Numbered from the stretch's first letter, positions 24,982 to 33,335 are shown. The stretch is DNA of 64,000 nucleotides from Bacillota bacterium (GCA_023386955.1 JAEWIS010000038.1:248001-312000); one strand, 5' to 3'. The notes: generated from the letters alone by a model not told the origin. A program made the numbers and translations.

Positions 24982-25155
24982 CTACAACAGTGGAAGAGAG
25001 GATGGAGACGAATCCTTCCGCATCCGTACCTCCTGCAGCTCGGGATCGTTCATCATGCCGGTAAGCTGAGACAAATCGATGCCCAATATCTGCGCACACT
25101 CCTGCATCGTAATAAACCCGCGGCGGTAAGCTGTAATCACCTTCCGCTTATCCAT
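24982..25155 (-). CDS. Small hypothetical protein with a helix-turn-helix-like segment
   Basis: A 57-residue basic protein, MDKRKVITAYRRGFITMQE... The segment ITMQECAQILGIDLSQLTGM looks like a helix-turn-helix core, but no family can be named. The ATG at 25155 has AGGGGG 8 nt upstream. It has its own terminator. In other genomes a similar reading frame should be sought next to cheR. Confidence 0.65.
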   Translation of the reverse strand: MDKRKVITAYRRGFITMQECAQILGIDLSQLTGMMNDPELQEVRMRKDSSPSSLPLL

Positions 25156-25277
25156 CTCGACGTCCCCCTCATGCGATCTGGAAGTCAAGCCGCTTCCTTT
25201 TGGTTGCGTCTGGAGTCATTGGAAAAAGCGGCTTATGTGTATAGTATAGGAAAAGCTGGGAACCCTTATACTCCCCT

Positions 25278-26054
25278 TTACTTTTTCCTGTAAAAGAATG
25301 TATCTGCAGGCTCCATGTTATACTGGCCCGGCGAAAAAATCTGCTCCGTGCTGCCGACAAACAGGATTCCGCCCGGCTTCAGCGCCTTGGCAAACTTGTG
25401 GTACAGCAAATGCTTGGCCTCTTCCGTGAAATAGATCATCACATTGCGGCAAACGATCAAATCGAAGCCTTCCTCAAACTGGTCCACCAGCAAATTCTGC
25501 TTTTGGAACCGGATCATACGCTTCAGCTCATCCGTCACACAAAAGGTCAGCTGGTCCTGACGGAAGAACTTCTTCAGGTAGGAGGCAGGCACATCCCGGA
25601 TGGAGCGGTCCGGATAAACCCCTTTTTTGGCCTTCTCCAGCGCTCCTTCATCTATATCCGTGGCCAGCAGCTGAATATCCATCCCTTTGCCTTGCTCCGC
25701 CAGAATCATCGCCAGGGTGTACGGCTCTTCGCCGGTGGAGCAGGCCGCACTCCATACCTTGGGGCGTCTGGTGGCCTTCAGCATCTCCGGCACAAATTGC
25801 TTCTCCAGAATCTCCCACCTGTTCGGATTGCGCCAAAATTCAGAGACATTGATGGTCATTCTGTCCAAAAATTCATAGAACAGGTTCTTGTCCTTCATCA
25901 TGGCGTCGAAAAAATCCGCAAAGGTTTTATAACCCTTTTTTTCACGCAGAGTGGTGAGACGCCGTTTCATTTGCGCTTCTTTGTATTGCGACAAATCAAT
26001 CGCGGTAAAATCCTTAACTTTTTTAATAAAGAGGGCAAAATCCTTGTCTTCCAT
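25278..26054 (-). CDS. cheR: Chemotaxis protein methyltransferase CheR
   Basis: SAM-dependent enzyme that methylates glutamates on chemoreceptors. The 258-residue product has the N-terminal helical domain with the RRLTTLREKKGY basic patch, the SAM loop SAACSTGEEPYTLAM (about residues 100-114) and the catalytic-domain motif FDLIVCRNVMIYF. The ATG follows GGGAGGAAA. Its position between ndk and the aro genes is as in B. subtilis; other chemotaxis genes are not nearby. Confidence 0.95.
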   Translation of the reverse strand: MEDKDFALFIKKVKDFTAIDLSQYKEAQMKRRLTTLREKKGYKTFADFFDAMMKDKNLFYEFLDRMTINVSEFWRNPNRWEILEKQFVPEMLKATRRPKVWSAACSTGEEPYTLAMILAEQGKGMDIQLLATDIDEGALEKAKKGVYPDRSIRDVPASYLKKFFRQDQLTFCVTDELKRMIRFQKQNLLVDQFEEGFDLIVCRNVMIYFTEEAKHLLYHKFAKALKPGGILFVGSTEQIFSPGQYNMEPADTFFYRKK

Positions 26055-26057
26055 CGT

Positions 26058-26198
26058 CTATTTTCCTCCCGGGTCGGCATACGCTAGGAAGTCTTTCCAT
26101 GAGACCCACAGCTGATGCTTACGATGCTTGTTCACTTTTTTGAACCGCCGGACGGGACAAATTCGGATAAATGCGTTCGGCTCCGCTATGTATTCCAT
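26058..26198 (-). CDS. Possible small ORF upstream of cheR
   Basis: A 46-codon frame (MEYIAEPNAFIRICPVRRFK...) ends 3 bp before the cheR ATG, with the cheR ribosome site inside its last codons. Its own ribosome site (AAGGAG) is about 14 nt away, too far for comfort. The arrangement would allow translational coupling, but it may be chance. Confidence 0.3.
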   Translation of the reverse strand: MEYIAEPNAFIRICPVRRFKKVNKHRKHQLWVSWKDFLAYADPGGK

Positions 26199-26253
26199 GC
26201 GTTTGCGCCAAACTCCTTCTTGCCCCGACAAAAAATCCGTGCCTCGGCAGACA

Positions 26254-26288
26254 ACAAAAACACCCGGATTCCAGGAATCCAGGTGTCC
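26254..26288 (-). terminator. Terminator of ndk
   Basis: A stem of about 12 bp with one mismatch (ACACCTGGATTCC/GAATCCGGGTGT) is followed on the minus strand by TTTTGTTG, 14 bp after the ndk stop. Confidence 0.8.
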
Positions 26289-26301
26289 GGCATGATAACG
26301 C

Positions 26302-26745
26302 TTAAATCCATCTGTTATTTGCCCGTTCATAGGCAACGAGCTCCTCCGGAGGGAAGAAGTTGCCGATTTCCCTTACCGCCGCTTCCGGCGAATCGGAGCC
26401 GTGAATCAGGTTCATGCCCGTATGTATTGAAAAATCGCCCCGGATTGTGCCGGGAACTGCATCCACCGCTTTGGTTTTGCCCATCATCAGCCGCGAGAGG
26501 GTGACAATATCATCCCCCTGCCAAACCATGGCAAACACCGGTCCGGAGGTGATAAAATCCACCAATTCCCCGTAGAACGGTTTTTCCCGGTGCTCCGCAT
26601 AATGAAATTCCGCCTGTTCCTTCGAGACAATCAACAGCTTGGCGGCGATAAGTTGAAACCCTTTCATTTCAAAGCGCTTCACAATTTCTCCGATTAATCC
26701 GCGTTGCACACCATCGGGCTTCACCATCAAGAAAGTCTTATCCAA
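26302..26745 (-). CDS. ndk: Nucleoside diphosphate kinase
   Basis: Balances nucleoside triphosphates by phosphoryl transfer from ATP. The 147-residue product has the N-terminal [18 protein letters not shown] and the active-site motif [11 protein letters not shown] with the phosphorylated His (about residue 115). The start is a TTG at 26745, supported by AGGTGA 6 nt upstream and by the usual N terminus. It lies between hepT and cheR, as in B. subtilis. Confidence 0.96.
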   Translation of the reverse strand: MDKTFLMVKPDGVQRGLIGEIVKRFEMKGFQLIAAKLLIVSKEQAEFHYAEHREKPFYGELVDFITSGPVFAMVWQGDDIVTLSRLMMGKTKAVDAVPGTIRGDFSIHTGMNLIHGSDSPEAAVREIGNFFPPEELVAYERANNRWI

Positions 26746-26903
26746 CTGTCATCACCTCAGTTTATGTATGACGAAAATCACATGACTAGTGTACTCTATA
26801 TAAGTATGATTCGCAAATGCAAACGATGCTTATGTATCGGAGCGGCACCTAACGTAAATCCTTGGTTTTCTTCGTCAAAACACAGCGGGATCAGGAGTAG
26901 CTT

Positions 26904-27878
26904 CTAATACGAGCGGTTGCCCACAAAATGGGCAATGCGGATCAGATCATCCTTATGGCGGCCTGCGGGAAGCGGCTCCAACACCTGAATGGCCTTTTGG
27001 ATATAACGCTCAGCCAAGGCTTCGGCACGCTGCACACCCCGGCTGGAGAGCACCAGCTCCAAAAACCGGCTAATGTCCGTCTGTCCGTCGGCAGCTTGGA
27101 TACGCTCAATTTCCGTCAGGAGCTCCACATTCAAATCCTCCTGCCGGAGCGCGTAGATGACCGGCAGGGTAATATTACCCTGGCGGATATCACTTCCCGG
27201 CGGTTTGCCAATCTGCTCCTCCGTTCCGCTTAAATCCAGCACATCATCCCTGATCTGGAAAGCCATACCGACATAATAACCGTATTGGTACAGCTTGGTG
27301 CTGATCACATCACCCGCTTCTGCCGCTAATGCCCCCAGCTGGCAGCTTACTGCGATGAGCAGGGCCGTTTTCCGCTTAATGCGGAGCAGATAATCCCTTA
27401 CCCGCTGGCCTGAATGGAAAAACAGGCGGATCTGCTCCATTTCACCGATGCTCATCTCCACCAAGGCGGAGGACATAGAGCGGTGGATACGGGGGTCAGC
27501 CAGCTGGGTAATCACCTCTAAGGCCCGGGCAAAAATGTAATCGCCCGTATACATGGCCACCCGGTTATCCCATTTGGCCCTGACGGTGGGTTGGCCGCGG
27601 CGGGTGTCCGCATCGTCAATCACATCGTCATGGACCAGCGAAGCCATGTGGATCAGTTCCATGGAAACGGCAATGTTCTTCAGCCTGTCCATATCGTACC
27701 GGCCGAACTGGCCGGACAGCAGGACAAACACTGGACGCAGCCGCTTGCCGCCCGCTTTAAGCAGATGCAGGGAGGTTTCGCTCAGTTGGACATGCTCCGA
27801 ACGGACGGAACGATCCAGCTCTTTTTCAATGTGATTCAGATCTTTTTTTAAGCGGGCATAAATGTCGACTATTTTCAT
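26904..27878 (-). CDS. hepT: Heptaprenyl diphosphate synthase component II
   Basis: Catalytic subunit that, with HepS, makes the C35 side chain of menaquinone-7. The 324-residue product has the two aspartate-rich motifs HDDVIDDADTRRG (about residues 83-95) and QIRDDVLDLSG (about 210-220), and the GGKRLRP motif. The ATG at 27878 overlaps the mqnA stop (ATGA) and follows AGGTGAAGGA; the long frame upstream belongs to mqnA in another frame. Confidence 0.96.
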   Translation of the reverse strand: MKIVDIYARLKKDLNHIEKELDRSVRSEHVQLSETSLHLLKAGGKRLRPVFVLLSGQFGRYDMDRLKNIAVSMELIHMASLVHDDVIDDADTRRGQPTVRAKWDNRVAMYTGDYIFARALEVITQLADPRIHRSMSSALVEMSIGEMEQIRLFFHSGQRVRDYLLRIKRKTALLIAVSCQLGALAAEAGDVISTKLYQYGYYVGMAFQIRDDVLDLSGTEEQIGKPPGSDIRQGNITLPVIYALRQEDLNVELLTEIERIQAADGQTDISRFLELVLSSRGVQRAEALAERYIQKAIQVLEPLPAGRHKDDLIRIAHFVGNRSY

Positions 27879-28732
27879 TCCTTCACCTGCATTAAGGTAT
27901 TTTCCTTCCAGATCCGGATGGTTGGCTGCTTGTCCAACAGACCAAGCTCCGCAGCCAGCTTGAAATACAGCGACAATCCCTTCCACTGGGGCTCGGCAAA
28001 GTCGTAGGTCAGCTGATGAAAGTACCGGTCCCAATAGGCTTCAGTGCCCCCAATTGTAGCAACGGCCAAGCTGATCATGCCGCTGGCATCCTTCAAGCCC
28101 TTCTCCTTGCTTTCTACGAAGGATTCGTACACCTCGCGGACCAGCTCCGGATACGCGTTCACCGCATCCTCCCGGATGGCCCAGACAGCGAAGGACATCC
28201 AATGCCCCGTCAGCCGGTTCCATTCCTGACCCAAGTCGGTTACCTGGTAACCGTGGTCCAGCCAGCTTGCCCGGATGGCGTCATCCCCGATAAGAAGAGC
28301 GCCATCGGCTTCCTGCATCATGGCGTCCAAATTGGGCGGGGAGGAAAAATAAGACGGTGTCCCTTTATAATAATGCTCCAGGATGATCTTTAGCAAATTT
28401 ACGGAGGTGGCCGAGGTGTTCACCAGGGCAATCCGGCCGTTGGCAATCTCGGCCAGCGGCTTCCGGTGGAACAGCAGGATGGAATTCACCGGCCCCCAGG
28501 CGCTGACGGACAGGTCCGGCAGCAGCACATATTCATCCGCATGCTCGCCGTAGGCGAAGCTGGATATGGGTCCCATGGCTACCGTTCCCTCCGCCATAGC
28601 CCGGTTCAAGCTGGCGGGAACCTGACGGAGCAGTTCCACACGTCCGGTGAATCGGTGTTCAGGAAAGTGATGAAAAATCGGCCACACATTGGTGTAATCA
28701 ATCCGGCCGATCCGTATCGGATATGGATTCAT
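27875..28732 (-). CDS. mqnA: Chorismate dehydratase MqnA
   Basis: Converts chorismate to 3-enolpyruvyl-benzoate, the entry to the futalosine route of menaquinone synthesis. The 285-residue product has the periplasmic-binding-protein-like fold of MqnA/MqnD, with RIGRIDYTNVWPIFHHF at the N terminus and GDDAIRASW. The ATG at 28732 has GGGGAG 9 nt upstream and lies inside the end of ubiX (35-nt overlap). Its place between ubiX and hepT supports the menaquinone role. Confidence 0.92.
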   Translation of the reverse strand: MNPYPIRIGRIDYTNVWPIFHHFPEHRFTGRVELLRQVPASLNRAMAEGTVAMGPISSFAYGEHADEYVLLPDLSVSAWGPVNSILLFHRKPLAEIANGRIALVNTSATSVNLLKIILEHYYKGTPSYFSSPPNLDAMMQEADGALLIGDDAIRASWLDHGYQVTDLGQEWNRLTGHWMSFAVWAIREDAVNAYPELVREVYESFVESKEKGLKDASGMISLAVATIGGTEAYWDRYFHQLTYDFAEPQWKGLSLYFKLAAELGLLDKQPTIRIWKENTLMQVKE

Positions 28733-29336
28733 TCGTATGCGCTCCCCATCTTGTATACATATCATGCTCGACATCCATCATATCCAGAATTTTCCCAACC
28801 AGGAAGCGGACAATATCCTCCAGGCTCCGGGGCTGGTGGTAAAAGCCCGGCATGGCAGGAATAATCTTCACTCCGCTCCGGGCAAGAATTAGCATATTTT
28901 CCAAATGAATCGCATGCAAGGGTGTTTCCCGCGGCACCAGAAGGAGGGGTCTGCCCTCCTTCAGCACCACGTCCGCCGCACGCTCCAGCAGATTGTCGGA
29001 AGCCCCCCTCGCCACGGCGGACAGGGTCCCCATGGAGCAAGGAACAATGACCATACCGGATGTGAGAAAGGAGCCGCTGGCTACAGACGCTCCCACATCC
29101 CGGACCGGATGAAGGGTAAGCAGGCCTTCCGCCGGGTCCAGCTGCGCTCTCAGCTCCGCTGTGCGGTCCGAGGTGTCCCAGCCCAGCTCGTCCTTCAACA
29201 CCCGCCACCCGGCATCCGTTACGATCAGGTGCACGGGGATCCGCTGCCGGAGCAGCTCGCGGCACAGCTCCACGCCGTACACTACACCGCTTGCTCCCGT
29301 TATACCGACGATCCACGGCTTCCTTGCCTTTGACAT
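28698..29336 (-). CDS. ubiX: UbiX-type flavin prenyltransferase
   Basis: Makes prenylated FMN, the cofactor of UbiD-type decarboxylases. Of 212 residues, the FMN/prenyl-binding features are VGITGASGVVYG at the N terminus, VPCSMGTLSAVARG (about 107-120) and VPRETPLH (about 140-147). The ATG at 29336 shares a base with the mqnP stop (TGATG). In futalosine-type clusters UbiX and a UbiD-like enzyme carry out the late ring decarboxylation; no ubiD is in this window. The C-terminal tail overlaps mqnA. Confidence 0.9.
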   Translation of the reverse strand: MSKARKPWIVGITGASGVVYGVELCRELLRQRIPVHLIVTDAGWRVLKDELGWDTSDRTAELRAQLDPAEGLLTLHPVRDVGASVASGSFLTSGMVIVPCSMGTLSAVARGASDNLLERAADVVLKEGRPLLLVPRETPLHAIHLENMLILARSGVKIIPAMPGFYHQPRSLEDIVRFLVGKILDMMDVEHDMYTRWGAHTNESISDTDRPD

Positions 29337-30202
29337 CAATGCACCACCATATCAAATAAGGTAAATACGAATACCAGCATGCTCAGAATGCCATTCATCG
29401 TAAAGAACGCCGTATCCAGCTTGCTCAGGTCATGAGGCTTCACCAGGTGGTGCTCATAATACAGAATTACATAAGCAATAATGAGTCCCGCAAAAAATAC
29501 CCAGCTTAAATCCGTAATCAGGTACAGAGCCGCAAAACCGACTGCAGTCATCACATGGAGCCCTCTGGAGATAATCAAAGCCTTGGCAATCCCGAAGCGC
29601 GCCGGAATGGAATGCAGTCCTTCAGAACGGTCATACTCCACATCCTGGCAGGCATAGATAACATCAAATCCTGCAGTCCAGCATGCAACCGTCAAATAAA
29701 ACACAATCGAGATCCAGTCGATCCGTCCGGTCACCGCCACCCAGCCGCCCAGCGGCGCAAGCGCAATGGTTAAGCCGAGAATGATATGGCACAGCCAGGT
29801 AAACCGTTTGGTATAAGAATAAAAGACCAGGAAAAATACGGCGATAGGAAGCAGCTTGACGCATAATGGGTTCAGCTGGGAGCTGGCCCAGATTAATAAG
29901 GCGAATGAGGCCACAATAAACAGGATGACTTCTGCCGAGCTGATGAGACCCGCGGGAATAGCGCGGTTTTTCGTTCTGGGATTTCGTGCATCGATGGCCT
30001 TGTCAATGACCCGGTTCAGGCTCATGGCGGCCGTTCGGGCTCCCACCATCGCCAGGGTTACCCAGCCGATCTGGCTCCAAGAGGGCAGATGCCCGTTCAC
30101 CGTCATCGAACCCAGCAGGGCGCCCATATAAGCAAAGGGTAAGGCGAACACTGTATGTTCAAACTTAATCATTTCCAAGAAAATCTTAATTTTATTCCAC
30201 AT
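29336..30202 (-). CDS. mqnP: UbiA-family polyprenyltransferase (MqnP type)
   Basis: Membrane enzyme that attaches the prenyl chain to the aromatic ring precursor. The 288-residue product has about eight helices and the two Asp-rich motifs NRVIDKAIDARNPRT (about 62-76) and YACQDVEYDRSEGL (about 183-196) that bind the prenyl diphosphate through Mg. Its start overlaps menG by 11 nt. The context (menG, ubiX, mqnA, hepS, hepT) favours the menaquinone precursor as acceptor rather than 4-hydroxybenzoate. Confidence 0.92.
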   Translation of the reverse strand: MWNKIKIFLEMIKFEHTVFALPFAYMGALLGSMTVNGHLPSWSQIGWVTLAMVGARTAAMSLNRVIDKAIDARNPRTKNRAIPAGLISSAEVILFIVASFALLIWASSQLNPLCVKLLPIAVFFLVFYSYTKRFTWLCHIILGLTIALAPLGGWVAVTGRIDWISIVFYLTVACWTAGFDVIYACQDVEYDRSEGLHSIPARFGIAKALIISRGLHVMTAVGFAALYLITDLSWVFFAGLIIAYVILYYEHHLVKPHDLSKLDTAFFTMNGILSMLVFVFTLFDMVVH

Positions 30203-30935
30203 GCGCCGAGTCTCCCTTCTCCTGCCGGGGTTTGATCCCCAGATGCAGAGCGGCTATTCCGCCTGTGAAGGGCCTTGCTTCTACCCGCTCCAGGCCGCAA
30301 TCCCTGAATATCCGGGCCAATTCCTTATGATCGGGAAACGTGATCAATGATTCCGGCAGCCACTTGTACTGCTCGTACCGCTTAGCCAGCAGGCGCCCCA
30401 GCACAGGAAGAATCCGCTGGAAGTAAAAATAATAAATCGACTTAAAGGGCTGCCAGGTAGGCTTGGACAATTCCAATGAAACCACCATCCCGCCGGGTTT
30501 TACCACCCGCCGCATCTCCTCAATCACCTTAACCAGATCGGGTACATTGCGGAGCGCAAAGCCGATCGTGGCGTAATCGAAGGTATTATCCGGGAACGGA
30601 AGCTCCATCGCGTTGCCTTCCATCAGCTCGATCTGCCGCTCCAGCCCCACATCCCGGACCTTAACTCTCCCCCGCTCCAGCATATTCCGGCTGAAATCAA
30701 GACCGACAATCCGCCCGGAGCCGCTGGCCTGGGCCATGGAGATGGTCCAGTCGCAGGTGCCGCAGCACAGGTCGATGGCCGTATCCCCCGGCTTCATGGC
30801 CATCCGTTTCATGGTTCGCTTGCGCCATAACTTATGCTGCCTGAAGCTCAGCACATCATTCATCAGATCGTACTTAGGGGCGATGCTCTCAAAGACCTCA
30901 TGCACAAATTTTTCCTTGGATTGGGTGGAACTCAT
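30192..30935 (-). CDS. menG: Demethylmenaquinone methyltransferase
   Basis: SAM-dependent C-methylation, the last step of menaquinone synthesis. The 247-residue UbiE/MenG protein has the N-terminal FESIAPKYDLMNDVLSF, the SAM site DLCCGTCDWT (about residues 56-65), and EGNAMELPFPDN. It follows hepS by 7 bp, with its ribosome site AGGTGA inside the end of hepS. The order hepS-menG-(three genes)-hepT is the B. subtilis hepS-menG-hepT operon with three genes inserted. Confidence 0.96.
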   Translation of the reverse strand: MSSTQSKEKFVHEVFESIAPKYDLMNDVLSFRQHKLWRKRTMKRMAMKPGDTAIDLCCGTCDWTISMAQASGSGRIVGLDFSRNMLERGRVKVRDVGLERQIELMEGNAMELPFPDNTFDYATIGFALRNVPDLVKVIEEMRRVVKPGGMVVSLELSKPTWQPFKSIYYFYFQRILPVLGRLLAKRYEQYKWLPESLITFPDHKELARIFRDCGLERVEARPFTGGIAALHLGIKPRQEKGDSAHVE

Positions 30936-30942
30936 CTGATTG

Positions 30943-31812
30943 TCACCTCATCGCTCCTCCAGCAGCCGGCGGCTGCCGCACCAGACGGAGAAAAGGATCC
31001 CCGATCTGCAGCAGCTCCTGCATCAGTCTGTCCGAATCCAGTCGCCTTGCTTTTTCATATAAATGACCCACTTGCTCATCCAATAACTGTAGAAGCTGTT
31101 CTTTAATCCTGCATTTCTGCATCAAGGCGTTGATCTGCTCCTGCTTGTCCGCGGACGATTCCAGCTGGCCAAGAAGTTCTCCGTACCCCTGCTCCCTCAT
31201 CCGCCAGAATGCCCAGCTTTCCCGAAGCCGCTCCGGGTTGCCAAGCTGGTCCAACTCGTCCGCCAGCAGCTCGCAGCGGGTGAAGCATTCAAGAATGTCC
31301 TGCCATGCTTTGCCCAGCCCACTTTTCATGAGATGGTCGAACCTTGCGAAAAGCTGTGCGCGGATGCCCGCCATCTGCTGAAGATACTCCTCCGCAGTCA
31401 GCTTCAATTGCCGGATGCGGGCGTACAGCGTCATTTTGAGCCGGTTGACCTCGCATATGGAACCTGCAATATGCTCCACCATGCCGATCTCCCCGGCTTC
31501 GGACAGGAGATGATAATATCCTGAACTGAAATAATCACCCGCCAATACCTTCAACTGGCGGGAACGGACAGCCTTCTTTTCTTTCACCTGATTGGACATG
31601 GAAACCATCTCATGGATATCGATGCCCATTTGAACCAGAGATACGGCCAGCGTCAAGCTTTCTGCCGATTTCCCCGCATTGCCGGATTCATGAAGAAAGG
31701 CCAAAAGAAGCCTGGAGCGTGCCTCCGGAAAAGCGGGCACTTCCGTGTGAAGCCTGATCATATCGTACTGTGTATATTGCTTTGCCAACTCGGGCAGGTG
31801 AAATGAACTCAT
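30943..31812 (-). CDS. hepS: Heptaprenyl diphosphate synthase component I
   Basis: Non-catalytic regulatory subunit of heptaprenyl diphosphate synthase. The 289-residue all-helical protein has the HepS blocks LAKQYTQYDMIRLHTEVPAF near the N terminus and TLAVSLVQMGIDIHEMV. The ATG at 31812 has GGAGG 7 nt upstream. First gene of the menaquinone operon. Confidence 0.9.
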   Translation of the reverse strand: MSSFHLPELAKQYTQYDMIRLHTEVPAFPEARSRLLLAFLHESGNAGKSAESLTLAVSLVQMGIDIHEMVSMSNQVKEKKAVRSRQLKVLAGDYFSSGYYHLLSEAGEIGMVEHIAGSICEVNRLKMTLYARIRQLKLTAEEYLQQMAGIRAQLFARFDHLMKSGLGKAWQDILECFTRCELLADELDQLGNPERLRESWAFWRMREQGYGELLGQLESSADKQEQINALMQKCRIKEQLLQLLDEQVGHLYEKARRLDSDRLMQELLQIGDPFLRLVRQPPAAGGAMR

Positions 31813-31862
31813 CCGGTTGCCTCCGAACATGATGAAAATCACACTCAAATCTACAGCATTTA

Positions 31863-31871
31863 ATTATAGCA
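31863..31871 (-). promoter_or_regulatory. Probable extended -10 promoter of the hepS operon
   Basis: The minus strand reads TGCTATAAT about 50 bp upstream of hepS: a perfect -10 with the TGn extension. The -35 region is weak. Confidence 0.55.
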
Positions 31872-31918
31872 TAACCTGCAATTGACCGCACGATTTCGTG
31901 AATATTTTGTGGCGGCAG

Positions 31919-32431
31919 TCAGTTTTGTTTCATCCATAGGGGGGTGTAGCTGAAATTCCCCTGCTTTTCCAGCTCGCTCTTGAAGAGGGCAACGGGACTT
32001 TCCGCAGGCAGCACCTCTCTGTTCCATTGGCTCCGTTTAGCCTCCATGGCAAGCAGGAGCTCCTTGGAATGCCGGTCGCCGGCGTTCTGCTGCAGCACCC
32101 GAACCAGCAGATGGTTCACGTTGGCGGTGGAATTCCAGGAGAAGCTGCATAGCCCATACAAATCATGATAGACGAATCTTTCCCCGCTCACACCCTTCGG
32201 CAAAAAAAGATCCACCGACAGTACACCATGCTGCAGATTGGCGCTGGCAATCTCCAGATCCAGCGGTACCGAGGCAAGCGCGTCCACCAAATTGGTTTCC
32301 GTCAGATAACCGGCGCCCCCCGGTTGGAAGACCGGATCCGCCTGTGAGCTTCCTTGGGGCAGCCAGGACAGCCCCCAGGCAATCCCCAGTGACACCAGCA
32401 GTGCCGCGGCCAAACGCGCAGCCAGCTTCAT
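31919..32431 (-). CDS. Hypothetical exported protein
   Basis: I do not recognise this 170-residue protein. It has a signal peptide or N-terminal anchor (LAARLAAALLVSLGIAWGLSWL) and then a mixed alpha/beta domain with the segment LQHGVLSVDLFLPKG. No lipobox is present. It lies between mtrB and hepS; the mtrB terminator lies upstream, so it may have its own promoter. A 12-codon frame with a good ribosome site (start about 32480) precedes it and could be a leader peptide. Confidence 0.65.
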   Translation of the reverse strand: MKLAARLAAALLVSLGIAWGLSWLPQGSSQADPVFQPGGAGYLTETNLVDALASVPLDLEIASANLQHGVLSVDLFLPKGVSGERFVYHDLYGLCSFSWNSTANVNHLLVRVLQQNAGDRHSKELLLAMEAKRSQWNREVLPAESPVALFKSELEKQGNFSYTPLWMKQN

Positions 32432-32499
32432 TGTTTATCAACTCCAGCCGCCGGAACCAAGGCCCGGCCGATTCATATTCCCCCTTTCCATTGTACAAA

Positions 32500-32524
32500 A
32501 GAAAAAAGCAGGCTATGCCTGCTT
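32500..32524 (-). terminator. Terminator of mtrB
   Basis: Perfect 8-bp stem AAGCAGGC/GCCTGCTT with a 2-3 nt loop, followed on the minus strand by a T-run, 13 bp after the mtrB stop. Confidence 0.85.
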
Positions 32525-32536
32525 ATTCCGATATTC

Positions 32537-32767
32537 TTATTCTTCCGTATCAACAACTCCATATTTTGTCCAAATGATTGCTTTGCCCCGGACCTTCACG
32601 GCAGAGGTATGATCCGTAAACTGGGCGATCATTACTTCCCCTTTGTCCAGCTTTTCCGTATGGTGAAAGCGGGTGTCCTGTCCTCTTGTCAAACCGATTA
32701 CATGCACACCGTTATCCTTGGCCTTCACTACGAAATATTCTCCGCTCTGCGCCTGCTCCTTGTCCAT
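32537..32767 (-). CDS. mtrB: Tryptophan RNA-binding attenuation protein (TRAP)
   Basis: Forms an 11-membered ring which, when loaded with tryptophan, wraps RNA with (G/U)AG repeats and causes attenuation of the trp operon. The 76-residue product covers the whole TRAP family length, with [30 protein letters not shown], and the Lys/Arg triad region [16 protein letters not shown] that contacts RNA. The ATG follows AGGAGG by 9 nt. In B. subtilis it is the second gene of mtrA(folE)-mtrB; no folE is present here. Its likely target is the leader at 20290-20495. Confidence 0.96.
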   Translation of the reverse strand: MDKEQAQSGEYFVVKAKDNGVHVIGLTRGQDTRFHHTEKLDKGEVMIAQFTDHTSAVKVRGKAIIWTKYGVVDTEE

Positions 32768-32841
32768 CTGCTTGGACCTCCTCTAAAAGCTTCCTATCCC
32801 TATGATGCTGGATTGTTCCTCTCCTGTCAAACCCCGGAGAA

Positions 32842-32873
32842 AAGAAAAAAGACACCGCAGTTAACGATGTCTT
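32842..32873 (-). terminator. Terminator of tRNA-Pro copy 1
   Basis: 8-bp stem AGACATCG/CGGTGTCT (one G-U pair) followed on the minus strand by a T-rich tract, 9 bp after the CCA end. Confidence 0.85.
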
Positions 32874-32881
32874 TCCTCACA

Positions 32882-32958
32882 TGGTCGGAGTAACACGATT
32901 TGAACGTGCGACCTCACCCACCCCAAGGGTGCGCGCTACCAGGCTGCGCTATACCCCG
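32882..32958 (-). tRNA. tRNA-Pro (anticodon GGG), copy 1
   Basis: A 77-nt cloverleaf with encoded CCA: acceptor CGGGGTA/TACTCCG, D-arm GCGC...GCGC, anticodon stem CACCC/GGGTG with loop TTGGGGT (anticodon GGG, reads CCC and CCU), T-arm loop TTCAAAT. The discriminator base is A. It is identical to copy 2 and has its own promoter and terminator. Confidence 0.97.
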
Positions 32959-32980
32959 ATACCTTAAGTCAACAAAAACG

Positions 32981-33009
32981 ATTATATTCGTTTTTTAACC
33001 ATTTGTAAA
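32981..33009 (-). promoter_or_regulatory. Promoter of tRNA-Pro copy 1
   Basis: TTTACA at 33009-33004, a 17-nt spacer and TATAAT at 32986-32981 on the minus strand, 11 of 12 consensus bases, about 23 bp before the mature 5' end. Confidence 0.8.
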
Positions 33010-33019
33010 GAGTTCCAGA

Positions 33020-33056
33020 AAAAAAAGAAAAAAGACATCGCAATTGACGATGTCTT
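33020..33056 (-). terminator. Terminator of tRNA-Pro copy 2
   Basis: Perfect 9-bp stem AAGACATCG/CGATGTCTT with a 7-nt loop, followed on the minus strand by a long T-rich tract. It resembles the copy 1 terminator, so the duplication included it. Confidence 0.9.
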
Positions 33057-33063
33057 CTTCACA

Positions 33064-33140
33064 TGGTCGGAGTAACACGATTTGAACGTGCGACCTCACC
33101 CACCCCAAGGGTGCGCGCTACCAGGCTGCGCTATACCCCG
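33064..33140 (-). tRNA. tRNA-Pro (anticodon GGG), copy 2
   Basis: Identical over all 77 nt to copy 1, with encoded CCA. It lies 106 bp upstream of copy 1 in the same orientation. The flanking 5' GGTAT and the 3' TGTGA segment are also shared. Confidence 0.97.
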
Positions 33141-33179
33141 ATACCTTTAAGCGCCCGCCATTTCCCGGCGGCAAAAATG

Positions 33180-33208
33180 AGTTTACCTTATTTCGCAAGG
33201 TGTGTCAA
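33180..33208 (-). promoter_or_regulatory. Promoter of tRNA-Pro copy 2
   Basis: TTGACA at 33208-33203, a 17-nt spacer and TAAACT at 33185-33180 on the minus strand, about 40 bp before the mature 5' end. The 5' leader can form a hairpin. Confidence 0.8.
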
Positions 33209-33298
33209 CCTTTTCGATATCACTTTTTTAAAGTCAGACAATTCAGGACAAATCAGACTTTTCCGTCGAAGGAGCTCCGCGGATACCCGCAGGGCATC

Positions 33299-33335
33299 AA
33301 AAAAGCCGAAGAATCCGAAAATCAGATTCCACGGC
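33299..33335 (-). terminator. Terminator of hup
   Basis: Minus-strand stem GCCGTGGAATC/GATTCTTCGGC (two central mismatches) followed by six Ts, about 40 bp after the hup stop. Confidence 0.7.
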
